A stretch of DNA of 64,000 nucleotides, from the NCBI GenBank assembly GCA_964602415.1, contig CAZRQL010000003.1, positions 1 through 64,000 on the forward strand, written 5' to 3'. The position numbers and the translations under genes were made by a program. The stretch comes from CAZRQL01 sp964602415 (GTDB lineage Bacteria; Bacteroidota; Bacteroidia; Cytophagales; Flammeovirgaceae). The notes beneath the pieces were generated by a model, which saw only the letters and a program-made list of their open reading frames with translations, was not told where the DNA came from and made no database searches. Positions 41,407-51,600 of the stretch are shown here, piece by piece (positions within the stretch are counted from its first letter, which is position 1; each line of letters starts with the position of its first letter).

Positions 41407-43026
41407 GTGGAAAATAAACAGCGCATACAAGAACTTGAAAAACAGCTCTCCGATTTGATAGAGGCTTCAATAGAAGCAATGAAAGAAAAAGATATATTTC
41501 TTTCGACCATTTCTCACGAACTCAGAACGCCTCTCAATGCCATCGTAGGAATCTCACATTTATTGAGCCAAGACCCTCATTTTGCAGGCGATGAACGCAT
41601 CAAAATACTAAGGTTTTCCTCGGAGAGTTTGCTCAACCTTTTCACGGGTCTGTTGGAGATGTCAAAAATTGAATCGGGTAAATTGCAGTTGAATCTCAGT
41701 GAATTTCACCTATTTGATTTTCTTTTTACTGTATCTTCGAGTGCAGAACTTTTGGCTGCCCAAAAGAATTTGCAATTCAATTTTTATTTCGATAATAAAA
41801 TTTATCCCATGGTGGTTGGGGATAGCGTCAGGCTCAGTCAGGTACTCAATAACTTACTGTCCAACGCAATCAAATTTACCGAGAAAGGCCGGATTGTTTT
41901 GAGACTCGATCTTGTTAAAGAAGATTTTGATAATCAAATTATTAGATTTACAGTTACGGATACGGGTATTGGCATTGAGGAGGAGGTGCAGAAGAAGATT
42001 TTTGACTATTTTTTTCAAGGGCTTAGGACTTCGGCACTTTCCGGTGTGGGTTTGGGGTTGGGAATTACCAAGTCGTTGTTAAAACTGATGGGGTCTCAGA
42101 TTAAACTCCACAGTTCGCCGGGTAAAGGTTCGGAATTCAGTTTTGATCTGAAGATGGCAAAAGTTATTCTGCCTCAGCAAGAAACCGAGCCTACTGATGA
42201 GAAAGATTTAAAAGGATTCAAGGTATTGGTTGCTGAAGACCACAAGGCAAGCCAGTTTATCATCAAGGGTTTTTTGTCAAAATGGCGGGCGCATGTTACT
42301 TTGGCAGACAACGGTGCGCGAGCTGTCGAATTGGCGCAAACAGAAAAATATGATTTGATTATCATGGATTTGCACATGCCTATCATGGACGGTTATCAGG
42401 CAACTGCCACCATCCGCAGTATAGGCGATAGCCACTACACTCAAGTACCTATTATTTCATTGACCGCCATGACCCTCTCTGAGGTGAAAGACAAAGTGAT
42501 GAGCCATGGATTTACCGATATTTTATCTAAGCCATTTCAACCAGACCAACTTTACACCACTATAAAGAAGTATTTGTTGGAGAAAAAAACAACATGGGCT
42601 ACTTCAAAAATTGAAAACATTGATTTTAACACTCTTAGAGGCTATATTTTGTCGTTTTTTTCAACTGCCAAACTAATAGAAGAATTTTTTGAGCAAGTTT
42701 CCACAGACTTGGAAAACCTCAAAGCGTCCTATGGGCAAGTTATTTCTCAAGGCAATGAGCCGTTGTTTAGAAAGATTTTTTCTCAAATTCATCCTGTACT
42801 AAGATGGTTGGACATCAAACCCCTTCATGACGAACTGTTGAGAGGTAAAATACTTGTCAGTAATACAGAGTTGATACCAAGCGCAGCCGTATTAGACAAT
42901 GTTCAAAAGGTAGAATATTATTGTGAACAATTGGTGCTGTTCTTTGCCAAAGAAAAAGCCGCTCTGCAAAAGAGGAACTCAAATTTGAATTCCGGTATGT
43001 TTTCTGAAGGGTACACATGGTCTTAA
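41407..43026 (+). CDS. Soluble hybrid histidine kinase with receiver and Hpt-like C-terminus
   Basis: 539 residues from GTG at 41407. No transmembrane helix or input domain precedes the kinase, only a coiled helix. HisKA: FLSTISHELRTPLNAIVG (His37). HATPase: N box LSNAIKFT, G1 DTGIGI, G2 GVGLGLGI. A receiver domain follows with phospho-acceptor Asp321 in IIMDLHMPIMDG and Lys in LSKPF. The last 130 residues are helical with KIFSQIHPVLRWLDIK, resembling a degenerate Hpt (His462). As a complete cytoplasmic phosphorelay lacking a sensor, it must receive its signal through another protein. The stand-alone Hpt at 32063 could be a partner, but nothing links them. Confidence 0.93.
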   Translation: MENKQRIQELEKQLSDLIEASIEAMKEKDIFLSTISHELRTPLNAIVGISHLLSQDPHFAGDERIKILRFSSESLLNLFTGLLEMSKIESGKLQLNLSEFHLFDFLFTVSSSAELLAAQKNLQFNFYFDNKIYPMVVGDSVRLSQVLNNLLSNAIKFTEKGRIVLRLDLVKEDFDNQIIRFTVTDTGIGIEEEVQKKIFDYFFQGLRTSALSGVGLGLGITKSLLKLMGSQIKLHSSPGKGSEFSFDLKMAKVILPQQETEPTDEKDLKGFKVLVAEDHKASQFIIKGFLSKWRAHVTLADNGARAVELAQTEKYDLIIMDLHMPIMDGYQATATIRSIGDSHYTQVPIISLTAMTLSEVKDKVMSHGFTDILSKPFQPDQLYTTIKKYLLEKKTTWATSKIENIDFNTLRGYILSFFSTAKLIEEFFEQVSTDLENLKASYGQVISQGNEPLFRKIFSQIHPVLRWLDIKPLHDELLRGKILVSNTELIPSAAVLDNVQKVEYYCEQLVLFFAKEKAALQKRNSNLNSGMFSEGYTWS

Positions 43027-43177
43027 AATGAGGTGTAAAAAAAATCTTTGTACAGTTTTTGCCTCTTATTAAGGTAGAGTGGGTTTCTTGGCGATTTTTA
43101 CTAAAATCCTGAAATAAAATCTGATCCTAAAAATATTTGCGTATTAACATATCAAAAAACTCCGTTATAGTTAGAAA

Positions 43178-43846
43178 ATGGGAAAAATGACAAGACATTT
43201 TAGCTGGTTGCTCCTAATTTTGGTTTTAGCTGCGCAACCATTGGCCGCTCAAAAAGGCAAGAAAGGGAAAAAAGATTCTGATGACGGCGACAGCAAAGCC
43301 GCTGCCAAAGAGTGGGACAAAAAAAAGAAGGCGACAGACCCTTTGAAGTTTAAGGCAATTTATGAAGAATACGGCACTTTACAAGGCGAATCCAGCAAAA
43401 CCAAAAAGCAAATTGATGTGCTTCAGAATCAGTTGAAAGACAAAGAGAGGCTTCTCTCTGAACGTACTGAGAAAGTAGAATCCTTACTCCAAGAACTCGA
43501 AAAAGCAAAACAGCAAGCTCAGGAGCAAGAGGAAGTGGTGGAGCAAGCTCCGGTGGTTTTGAGTCCTTCAGGTGATCAAGATTTCAGCAAAGGGGTTGTT
43601 TATCAAGTAGAAACGGGTGCTAAAAGAGACCCTGCCTTGTCGGAGTACCAGCAGTATGGGAATTTTTGGCAGAGCTATGAAAACGGGGAGAAGAGGTACA
43701 CAATCGCCTATTTTAGAGATTATTGGGAAGCAGATGCTTTCAAAAATATGATGCGCAAAATAGGGGTTTCTGATGCCTATGTGTACTCTTACAAAGACGG
43801 TAAACCCATTGGTCTTCAGGATGCAAGGAAAAATGACAAAAAATAA
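43178..43846 (+). CDS. Exported coiled-coil protein with SPOR-like C-terminus (paralogue 1)
   Basis: 222 residues; a signal peptide (LLLILVLAAQPLAAQ) leads to a Lys-rich mature start (KGKKGKKDSDDGDSKAAAKE), a coiled coil (about 65-115) and a C-terminal domain at about 138-210 with GVVYQVETGAKRDP, YTIAYFRDYWEADAFKNMM and AYVYSYKDGKPI. That last part has the strand-helix order of a SPOR-like domain. Ezrin/radixin/moesin-like annotations for such proteins only reflect the coiled coil. It is followed after 21 bases by a clear paralogue, so the two arose by tandem duplication. Role unknown, probably in the periplasm. Confidence 0.8.
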   Translation: MGKMTRHFSWLLLILVLAAQPLAAQKGKKGKKDSDDGDSKAAAKEWDKKKKATDPLKFKAIYEEYGTLQGESSKTKKQIDVLQNQLKDKERLLSERTEKVESLLQELEKAKQQAQEQEEVVEQAPVVLSPSGDQDFSKGVVYQVETGAKRDPALSEYQQYGNFWQSYENGEKRYTIAYFRDYWEADAFKNMMRKIGVSDAYVYSYKDGKPIGLQDARKNDKK

Positions 43847-43867
43847 CCACCTTATAAATTAACTGAT

Positions 43868-44611
43868 ATGAAATTTACTTCAATTTATATTACAATTCTT
43901 TTCGTGTTACTTACGTACTCGAGTTTTGCTCAAAAAAAAGGCAAGAAAGATGCCGGGGACGGGGACAGCAAAAAGGAAGCTAAAGTTTGGAAAGACAAAC
44001 TTTCTAAGATGGATCCCCTTGAGTTTAAAAAACTTATGGAGAACTACGACAAGGCGAAAAAAGAGGCATCTTCTGCCGGCAAAGACGTAACAGCTATCAC
44101 TAAAGAAATACAACGAAAAGAAGCCGAGATTTTGGCAAAAGACGAAGAAATAAGGGATTTGGAGTTGAAAATCAGCAAGCTAAAATCAGATAAAGATGGC
44201 CAAGAGGATTCTCAAGAACAAGCGGTTTCCACTACGGCTAAGGGTAATTCTATTAAAGGTCTGGTTTTTAAAGTTCAGATTGGTGCGTATCAAAATCTTG
44301 ACCTTAGTAAATTTAAAGACAACGGCGTGTTTTTTGTCCAAGAAGACGGCGCGCAAAAAAAATATACCATTGGTATATTTAGGGATTACGTCCAAGCTCA
44401 TATTTTTAGAAGGTATATAGAAAAGATGGGGGTAGCTGGGCCATTTGTGGTAGCCTATAAGGACGGCAATCGAATCGCTGACATTACTACAGTAGTGAGT
44501 AAACCCTTTGAGGAATCTATGCTTACACAATCCACCTCCACCGGCTCATCAGAGTCTTCATCGGAGGAGCCTAAAAAAAAGCGCAGGAAAAAATCCGCAG
44601 ATTCTGAATAA
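43868..44611 (+). CDS. Exported coiled-coil protein with SPOR-like C-terminus (paralogue 2)
   Basis: 247 residues with a signal peptide (ILFVLLTYSSFAQ). The mature start (KKGKKDAGDGDSKKEAKVWK) and the DPLEFKKLMENYD segment match paralogue 1, followed by the coiled coil and the SPOR-like domain (GLVFKVQIGAYQNLDLSKF, YTIGIFRDYVQAHIFRRYIE, FVVAYKDGNRIADI). This copy has an extra Ser/Thr-rich tail ending in basic residues (KKKRRKKSADSE). The more canonical VQIGAY in this copy supports a SPOR fold. It is probably co-transcribed with paralogue 1. Confidence 0.8.
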   Translation: MKFTSIYITILFVLLTYSSFAQKKGKKDAGDGDSKKEAKVWKDKLSKMDPLEFKKLMENYDKAKKEASSAGKDVTAITKEIQRKEAEILAKDEEIRDLELKISKLKSDKDGQEDSQEQAVSTTAKGNSIKGLVFKVQIGAYQNLDLSKFKDNGVFFVQEDGAQKKYTIGIFRDYVQAHIFRRYIEKMGVAGPFVVAYKDGNRIADITTVVSKPFEESMLTQSTSTGSSESSSEEPKKKRRKKSADSE

Positions 44612-44665
44612 CATTTTTTTGATTTAAAGTTGTTACGTTGTTTTGCTAAATTTTCCTAATAACCT

Positions 44666-44890
44666 ATGTATTGGACATTAGAATTGGCATCTTACCTTGA
44701 AGATGCCCCTTGGCCTGCCACCAAAGACGAGTTGATTGATTATTCTATTCGCACGGGGGCACCGGCAGAAGTTGTTGAAAACCTCCAAGAACTTGAGGAC
44801 GATGACGGACAACCTTACGAGAGCATCGAAGAGATTTGGCCTGACTACCCTTCAAGAGAGGACTTTCTCTTCAACGAGGACGAGTACTAA
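44666..44890 (+). CDS. DUF2795 small acidic protein
   Basis: 74 residues, strongly acidic. MYWTLELASYLEDAPWPATK then ELIDYSIRTGAPAEVVENL and the tail DFLFNEDEY match the Bacteroidota form of DUF2795, a very conserved small cytoplasmic family of unknown function. The pattern of helix, PATK, ELIDYA-like helix and GAP is the family core. A bidirectional terminator separates it from hemA. Confidence 0.9.
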   Translation: MYWTLELASYLEDAPWPATKDELIDYSIRTGAPAEVVENLQELEDDDGQPYESIEEIWPDYPSREDFLFNEDEY

Positions 44891-44892
44891 CC

Positions 44893-44918
44893 AAGAAGCC
44901 GGAACTGACCGGCTTCTT
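44893..44918. terminator. Bidirectional terminator between the DUF2795 gene and hemA
   Basis: A perfect 10-bp stem AAGAAGCCGG/CCGGCTTCTT (44893-44902 with 44909-44918) lies between two convergent stop codons. The T tract is short, so strength is moderate. Confidence 0.7.
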
Positions 44919-44923
44919 ACATT

Positions 44924-46216
44924 TTAGGATAATTTACTCTGTTGAGTTATTTGCTCCGTTGATTTAAAATTTTCAACGTCAAAGAGATGGCTTAAAATAT
45001 CTACCAACTGTTCGGCGTTGCCACGTTGGCAAGCCGACTTAAGTTCGCGTACATGGCGACTCAACACTTCCTCAAGGATTTCTTTGGTTATGTCCTCTAC
45101 TTTTTTCAGCTCTCCCTCATTGAGTTGCTTTAGGTGTTTGGAGATTTTACGGACTCTGATACTTTCCAATGATGCTTTTATTTTCTGAATGACAGGCGAA
45201 AAATTGTTTTCTTCACTCCAAGCCACAAACTCACTGTAAGCCTCTTCAATAATCCGCATCACATCAGGAATGGCATTCAAACGTGAATGGAGCGTCTGTT
45301 GGGTTCTGGTGTTGATTTGATCTATATTGTACAGAAAAACACCCGGTAAGGTTTCAATTTCAGGCTCCACGCTCCTTGGCACTGACAAATCCAGCAGGGT
45401 CAAAGAATAAGGAATGGAAATGGATTTCATCCTCTCAAAGGTCAGGATAGGCTTTTCGGTATTGACCGAACTGACTATCACATGACTGTCTGTTACATGA
45501 TGCCAAAGTTGCTCAATAGGAGCGGTCTCAAAGTGGAACTCTTGGGCTAAGGCCTCAGCTTTTTCATAGGTACGATTGATAACCCAAACATTTTTTATGC
45601 CATTCGAGGACAGGTGTTTAGCAACTTCTCTACCTATTTCTCCCGTTCCCAGCAGTAAGATTTTGGGTTGGTATATCTCAGAGACTGACTCAAGTAGTGT
45701 CTCAAAAGCGATGTAGGAAACTGAAGCAGCACCATCCTTGAAAGCGGTCTCTTGCACCACGCGCTTGTTGGTGTAAAAAATAGTGTGCAACAGACGGTGC
45801 ATAAACGGACCGGCCATTTCGTTCTCAACGCTCAATTGATAGGCCCTTTTGACTTGGTTGATGATTTGTAGGTCTCCAACAACTTGTGACTCCAGACCTA
45901 TTGAGACGTTGAACAAGTGCAATATAGCCGATTCAGGGTTAGAAAGGCTATCAAAGTATTTGTAAATATTTTCACTATTCAAGCCTTTGAGGCTGGCGAC
46001 CAACTTAACGAGCTCTTTGTCTAATTTTTTTTCTGAGCTATAATAAAATTCAGTCCGATTGCAAGTAGAGACAACCAGCAATTCCTTTAGCCCCAGCATA
46101 TCTTTAGAGCGCAAAAGCAATTCCCTACATTCAACTTCATTTAGCGAAATTTGCTCTCGTATGTTGAGTTCTGCTTTCTTGTAGGATACCGATAAGGCCT
46201 TAAAATCTCTGTGCAT
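44924..46216 (-). CDS. hemA: Glutamyl-tRNA reductase
   Basis: 430 residues. The catalytic Cys52 lies in VVSTCNRTEFY, the NADPH-binding Rossmann motif reads LLLGTGEIGREVAKHL, and the C-terminal dimerisation helix is present. The enzyme reduces glutamyl-tRNA(Glu) to glutamate-1-semialdehyde, the first committed step of C5-pathway tetrapyrrole synthesis. No other hem genes are next to it. A -7-like box TAAATTTG lies 17 bases upstream. Heme feedback, known for some HemA proteins, cannot be judged here. Confidence 0.97.
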   Translation of the reverse strand: MHRDFKALSVSYKKAELNIREQISLNEVECRELLLRSKDMLGLKELLVVSTCNRTEFYYSSEKKLDKELVKLVASLKGLNSENIYKYFDSLSNPESAILHLFNVSIGLESQVVGDLQIINQVKRAYQLSVENEMAGPFMHRLLHTIFYTNKRVVQETAFKDGAASVSYIAFETLLESVSEIYQPKILLLGTGEIGREVAKHLSSNGIKNVWVINRTYEKAEALAQEFHFETAPIEQLWHHVTDSHVIVSSVNTEKPILTFERMKSISIPYSLTLLDLSVPRSVEPEIETLPGVFLYNIDQINTRTQQTLHSRLNAIPDVMRIIEEAYSEFVAWSEENNFSPVIQKIKASLESIRVRKISKHLKQLNEGELKKVEDITKEILEEVLSRHVRELKSACQRGNAEQLVDILSHLFDVENFKSTEQITQQSKLS

Positions 46217-46232
46217 AATTAAAATCTCTGCA

Positions 46233-46240
46233 CAAATTTA
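46233..46240 (-). promoter_or_regulatory. Candidate -7 promoter box of hemA
   Basis: On the minus strand TAAATTTG fits TAnnTTTG, 16 bases before the hemA ATG. A TTG lies 16 bases further upstream, shorter than the usual spacing. Confidence 0.4.
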
Positions 46241-46402
46241 CCTTCGCAGTGGGTCGCAATAAAATGACAAAAGTCAAGCATTTGTTATTTAGATTATTTA
46301 TAAATTAGATATGCGTTTTTACTACGCGGCTGGTTTGGGTTTTGTACAGGGCGTTTGGGGACTCGGTTTTTAATCGGGCACTATTTGAATGAGGTTCTCA
46401 CG

Positions 46403-46410
46403 TATTTTTG
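46403..46410 (+). promoter_or_regulatory. Candidate -7 promoter box at holA
   Basis: TATTTTTG fits TAnnTTTG and lies only 4 bases before the ATG at 46415. If it is real, the transcript would start at or about the first codon (leaderless). It may equally be chance. Confidence 0.3.
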
Positions 46411-46414
46411 CATT

Positions 46415-47434
46415 ATGGCGACTGAATTTGAAAACTTGTTTGCAGACATTAGCAGAGGCAGACTATCCCCTGTTTATTTTTTTCAAGGCGAAGAGCCTTT
46501 TTTTATAGACACACTGATGAATGAAATTGAGCAAAAAGCACTTGCTCAAGAGCAAAAAGAGTTCAACCAAACCTTAATTTATGGAAAAGACGCATCCTTG
46601 GGGATGGTTTTAGAAATGGCCAGACGTTATCCGATGATGTCGGAGCGGCAGACCGTTTTGGTGAAGGAAGCCCAAGAAATGAGTGATTTGGGCAAAAAGG
46701 AGTCCCAAAACCTACTGATTAAATACCTCCAAAATCCTGTGCCCTCTACGGTGTTGGCTTTTGCTTACAAGGGCAAAAAATTAGATGGAAAAACGATTCT
46801 AAGCAAAGAACTTAAAAGTAGGGCTGTATTTTTTGAATCCAAAAAGCTCTACGACAACCAATTACCCGACTGGCTCAAAGCCCATATACACAGACAAGGG
46901 CTTTTGATTGAGGATCAAGCGGTTTTTCTTTTGGTGGATCTGGTGGGCAATGATTTGCAGCGATTGGCCAATGAGGTACAGAAAATCACTGCCTTACTTG
47001 GGGCTTCTAAGCCCATCACGGCGGAGCTGGTTAGGCATCATGTCGCCCAAACCAAACAATACAGTGTTTTTGATTTGCAGAATGCCTTGGCAAATCGAGA
47101 AGTATTCAAAGCCAATCAGATAATAGATTATTTTATCTCTAACCTTAGAGAAACACCAACGGTGGTAGTGGTTAGCTCTTTGTATAGTTTTTTTGCAAAA
47201 ATACTCCAAACCCACAGTAGCAAAACTTTATCTCAGGCCGAATTAGCCCAAAAACTAAGGATACATCCCTTTTTTGTCAAAGATTATTTCAAAGCCGCAA
47301 AAAATTATTCCCTTACTCAAACCTTGCAAGCCATAGCTTTTTTACACGAGGCGGATTTGGCCGGCAAAGGCATAAACACCCTCGAAGACGAAGCCTTAAT
47401 CCTAAAAAAAATGATTTTTAATATACTACATTAA
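46415..47434 (+). CDS. holA: DNA polymerase III delta subunit
   Basis: 339 residues from ATG at 46415; the open frame extends 20 codons upstream but without homology-like sequence. The family start is clear: SPVYFFQGEEPFFIDTLMNE, where GEE stands for the Walker-A-like region, followed by RRYPMMSERQTVLVKEAQEM and PVPSTVLAFAYKGKKLD. The C-terminal helical collar follows (YSVFDLQNALANR, LRIHPFFVKDYFKAAKNYS). HolA is the clamp-opening wrench of the clamp loader. It is followed after 97 bases by sbcD. Confidence 0.95.
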   Translation: MATEFENLFADISRGRLSPVYFFQGEEPFFIDTLMNEIEQKALAQEQKEFNQTLIYGKDASLGMVLEMARRYPMMSERQTVLVKEAQEMSDLGKKESQNLLIKYLQNPVPSTVLAFAYKGKKLDGKTILSKELKSRAVFFESKKLYDNQLPDWLKAHIHRQGLLIEDQAVFLLVDLVGNDLQRLANEVQKITALLGASKPITAELVRHHVAQTKQYSVFDLQNALANREVFKANQIIDYFISNLRETPTVVVVSSLYSFFAKILQTHSSKTLSQAELAQKLRIHPFFVKDYFKAAKNYSLTQTLQAIAFLHEADLAGKGINTLEDEALILKKMIFNILH

Positions 47435-47531
47435 TTCATTTTTTATACACAGAGCTTAAATATCAACCCTACAAAAAAAGATTGGTAAAATTCTTTTTTT
47501 GCCGTAATTAAAATATTTGAAAACGAAAATT

Positions 47532-48656
47532 ATGAAAATAATCCATACAGCCGATTGGCATTTGGGGAAAAATTTAGGTAGTTTTTCTTTGCTGGAAGCT
47601 CAGAAACATGCCTTAAATCAATTGATTTCATATTGTGAAACAGAGCAACCGGATGCGGTATTGATAGCAGGAGATATTTTCGATAGAAATGTTCCTCCAT
47701 CAGATGCAGTTGCTCTTTTTAGTCAAACTATATCCAAAATTGTAAACGATTTACAAATAGCTGTATTGGCTATTGCAGGCAATCATGACAGTTCTGAGCG
47801 TATTCACTACGGGGCTGACATTTTTGCAAAAAATAGGTTTTACATTATTGGAAAGCCTAATTTTCCTATTCAGCCGGTGGTTATTAAAGATGAGTTTGGG
47901 GAAGTGGCTTTTTATTTATTTCCTTATTGCGAGCCTGAGTTTTTTAATTTTTTACTTAAAGAAGATCAAATCTCGGTGCAGAATCATCAAGTTGTTTTTG
48001 AACAAATCGCCTCTCAAGTTCCAAAAGGGCAGCGAGCCGTTTTGGTGGCTCATGCCTTTGTGCGAGGTGGCTCTGTGAGTGAATCCGAAAGGAATTTGGG
48101 GGTAGGGGGCGCAGAAATGGTATCGAGCGATGTTTTTGAGCCATTTATCTATACTGCTTTGGGGCATTTGCACCAAAGACAAACCCATCAAAATAGCCAT
48201 TACAGTGGCTCATTGCTTAAATATTCTGTATCTGAGCTACATCATAACAAGTCATTTAGTTTGGTTGAATTAACAGAAAATAATTTTTCTATCCGTTATT
48301 TGCCCATTAAGCCACTTAGGGAGCTTGTTATTTGCCAGGCATGTGTCTCCAGCAATGGTATTGATATTTTGGATAAAAAACCCAACATAGAAGATTTTAT
48401 CTTTTTTAAACTTAGCAATACAGAGCCTGTGCCCAATATCATGTCTGTATTGCAAAAGCAGTATCCATTTACGGTAGGCTTGGAATGGAGTGAATTTGAG
48501 GCTACTGGCAACTTACAAAGTTTAAGTGCGCAAGAAGTTCGCTCTATGGATGAAATAGCTTTGATTGAGAGTTTTTACCGGAGTTTGACAACAGAACCAC
48601 TTTCTGAGTACCAGCAAGCATCTTTAAAGGAAATAATCAACCAATTGACAACATGA
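47532..48656 (+). CDS. sbcD: SbcD, nuclease subunit of the SbcCD exonuclease
   Basis: 374 residues from ATG at 47532 (MKIIHTADWHLGKNLG); the in-frame TTG five codons upstream is rejected. The metallophosphoesterase motifs are complete: DWHLG, AGDIFDRNVPP, AGNHDSSERI, VAHAF and YTALGHLHQRQ. SbcD is the manganese-dependent nuclease of the Mre11/Rad50-like complex that processes hairpins and DNA ends. Its stop overlaps the sbcC start by 4 bases (ATGA), so the two are translationally coupled. Confidence 0.96.
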   Translation: MKIIHTADWHLGKNLGSFSLLEAQKHALNQLISYCETEQPDAVLIAGDIFDRNVPPSDAVALFSQTISKIVNDLQIAVLAIAGNHDSSERIHYGADIFAKNRFYIIGKPNFPIQPVVIKDEFGEVAFYLFPYCEPEFFNFLLKEDQISVQNHQVVFEQIASQVPKGQRAVLVAHAFVRGGSVSESERNLGVGGAEMVSSDVFEPFIYTALGHLHQRQTHQNSHYSGSLLKYSVSELHHNKSFSLVELTENNFSIRYLPIKPLRELVICQACVSSNGIDILDKKPNIEDFIFFKLSNTEPVPNIMSVLQKQYPFTVGLEWSEFEATGNLQSLSAQEVRSMDEIALIESFYRSLTTEPLSEYQQASLKEIINQLTT

Positions 48657-51600
48657 GGCCGATACATTTGCAAATAGAATATTTTGGTGCTTTTGCCAAA
48701 AAAGTAGAAATTGATTTTGAATCCTTGGGCAAAAAGGGGCTTTTTTTGGTGTATGGGCCTACGGGTTCGGGAAAAACCACCATCTTCGATGCCATTTGTA
48801 TGGCCCTCTTTGGCAAAACTACTTCAGGCAGGGAATTTGAAGATATGCGATCGCAATATTCAGAAACCAATAGCAAAACAAAGGTAGAACTTGTCTTTGC
48901 ATCAGGAATAAAAAAGTTTTATATCAAAAGAGAACTTACCAAAAATAAAAAAAGTGTTTTCTATCAAATAGATAATGAAAAAGAAAAAAATGCTATTCAA
49001 GAGCCTGTTACTGCTGAAAAAGAAATCGCCCGCCTTATCAAATCTATATTAGGGTTTTCCGCCGAACAGTTCAAACAGATTATTGTTTTGCCACAAGGGG
49101 AGTTTAGTAAGTTTTTAAAAGCAAACTCCACCCAAAAAGAACCTATTTTGAGCCAGTTATTTGGTACAGAGATTTTTGATAAAGTGGTTGAAAACTTAAA
49201 AGATAAAAATAAGCAGACAGAAATCCATATTTCTGGTTTAAAAGAGCAAAAATCAGCTATTTTGAATTCCCTTCATTGCAATGATATAGGAGGGCTTGAG
49301 TCTTTGTGCGGCTATACCGAAAAAGAAATTCAGCGAATCCATTTAGACACTGAAAGCCTTAAGCAAGAAGAGCAAAAATTAAATCAGGCATACCAGTCAG
49401 CACTTCAATTGCATAAATGTTTTCAAGAATGGGAAGAAAAAACTAATTTATACAATCAAAAACTTTTATTCAATCCATACATAGAAGACTTGGAGAATAA
49501 AATTGAGTTAGCCCAAAAAGCTCGGATCATTCATCCTCATATTGCTTTAAACAAGCAACTGAAGGCTAAAATAGCGCAAATGCGTGCAAACATTCAAGAT
49601 ATTGAAAATAAAAGGGACGAAAAACGAAAGGAATTTGAAAATATGCGTACGGAATTTCAAATAAAAAAACCACAAATTGAAGCCCAAGAGATAAAAGCAC
49701 AAAGCAGGCTGGCGTTTTTGGAAAATTCCATTCCTTTATTTAATAGCATAGAACAAAATCAAAAAAAGATTGATGATTTGGAGGCTGAATTTACGAGGCT
49801 AAAAAAAGAAATTTCTGATGATTATTTGCAAATAGATAAACTCAAACGGGGTATTGTTAATCTTCAAACCGAACAAGAAAACAATTTGATATTATCGCAA
49901 AAAATTGATATTACGGCAATAGAACTCACAGAAATAGATACAAAAATCAAACAAAGGAATCTTTTCGACATCCAAGCCGCTCAATTAAATCAGGTGCGGC
50001 AGCAATTTGAGCAGCAAACCAAATCTGCCCAAGTTGCGCTATTAGCCGTTGGAGCCGCTAAAGCAGATTACCACCGCATAGAGAGTCAATGGATTGAAAG
50101 TCAAGCGGCTGAATTGGCTCTATCGCTCTCGAAAGGACAGCCTTGTCCGGTATGTGGCTCGACTGAGCACCCCAAAAAAGCAGCGAGGTTTGATGATTTT
50201 ATTGACAGAAATACCAAAGAGCACTATAAGAATATATTTTTAGAAAAAGAAACTGAATATGAAAAACAAAAAACTTTATTAGAAGCAACCAAAATTGAAC
50301 TAAGCAAATCTCAAGTTCTGTGCGAGGAACTAAAAACACAAGTTTTTGAAAATTTATCAGATTTACAAAGCCGCAAACAACAGTTGCTTGTTCAATTTAA
50401 ATCTTATCAAAAAGCCAAAGAATTATTAGAAAAAAATAAAATTGAACTAACCGACACACAAAATAGGTTGGATTTATTACAAGGTAGTTTGGAGCACAAA
50501 AACAGACATTTTTCTGCAGTTACGGCACAGATAGATGAAAAAAAGGCCGTCTTAAAGAAAGAAAAAGAAAACCTGCCCGATAAGATTGAAAGCCTAACAC
50601 AACTCGAACAGGCTATTGATAAAGGCAAAATATTTATTCAAAATTTGCGCACAGAAAAAGAAAAATTGCAAAACTCGATTAAGAATTTAGAAATTGAGCT
50701 TGAAAAATTAAAAACAAGTCTTCAGGAACTCACACTTCAGTACCATTTAAGCACCAAACAATTTGACCAACAACAAAAAGAATTGGAATTATTAATGAGT
50801 CGCAATGGTTTTTTAAGTCTTGAGCAGGCAGAGGCGGCTCTGTTGCCTACTGAGCAAATTGCGCAGTACCATACTCAAATACAAACGCACAAAAACGAGT
50901 TGCTTACGCTTCGCACCCAGATACAAACCCTTCAAAACCAAATAGCAGACAGGCAAAGGCCGGACGTAAAAGCTACCGAGGAACTTTACCGACAGACCCA
51001 AGAGAAGTATATGCAAAGTATCCGCCAAGAGAGTATTCTCAAAACCCAACTTCAAAGCCAAAAACAAGCACTTCAAAGTGCCGGGCAGATAGCCTCTGAG
51101 CTTATGGAAGTGGAAGAGCCATTTGGCGAGCTCAAAAAATTGGAGTCACTGATCAGTGGCAAAAATGCGCAAGCCATTACCTTGGGGAGCTATGTATTGG
51201 GGGCTTTGCTTGATGAGGTGCTGCACTACACCAACTTACGGCTTAAAGCCATGTCGGCTGGACGCTATCAAATTTTTAGGATGCAACCAACCCAGCGGCA
51301 AGGCGGAGCAAGGCAAGGGCTTGATTTGGAGGTTTTTGACGCTTATACCGCACAACGCCGCAACGTAAACCATCTTTCCGGTGGAGAAACGTTTTTTACG
51401 TCTTTGGCACTGGCCTTGGGGCTGGCGGATGCGGCTTCGGTCAGAAACGGAGGCATTAAAATTGAGGCTCTTTTTATTGATGAAGGATTTGGCACACTTG
51501 ATACTCACACCTTAGATTTGGCTATTGACACGCTTACCGAACTCGAATCACCCCATAGACTGGTAGGCATTATCTCTCACGTACCCGAACTTAAAGAGCG

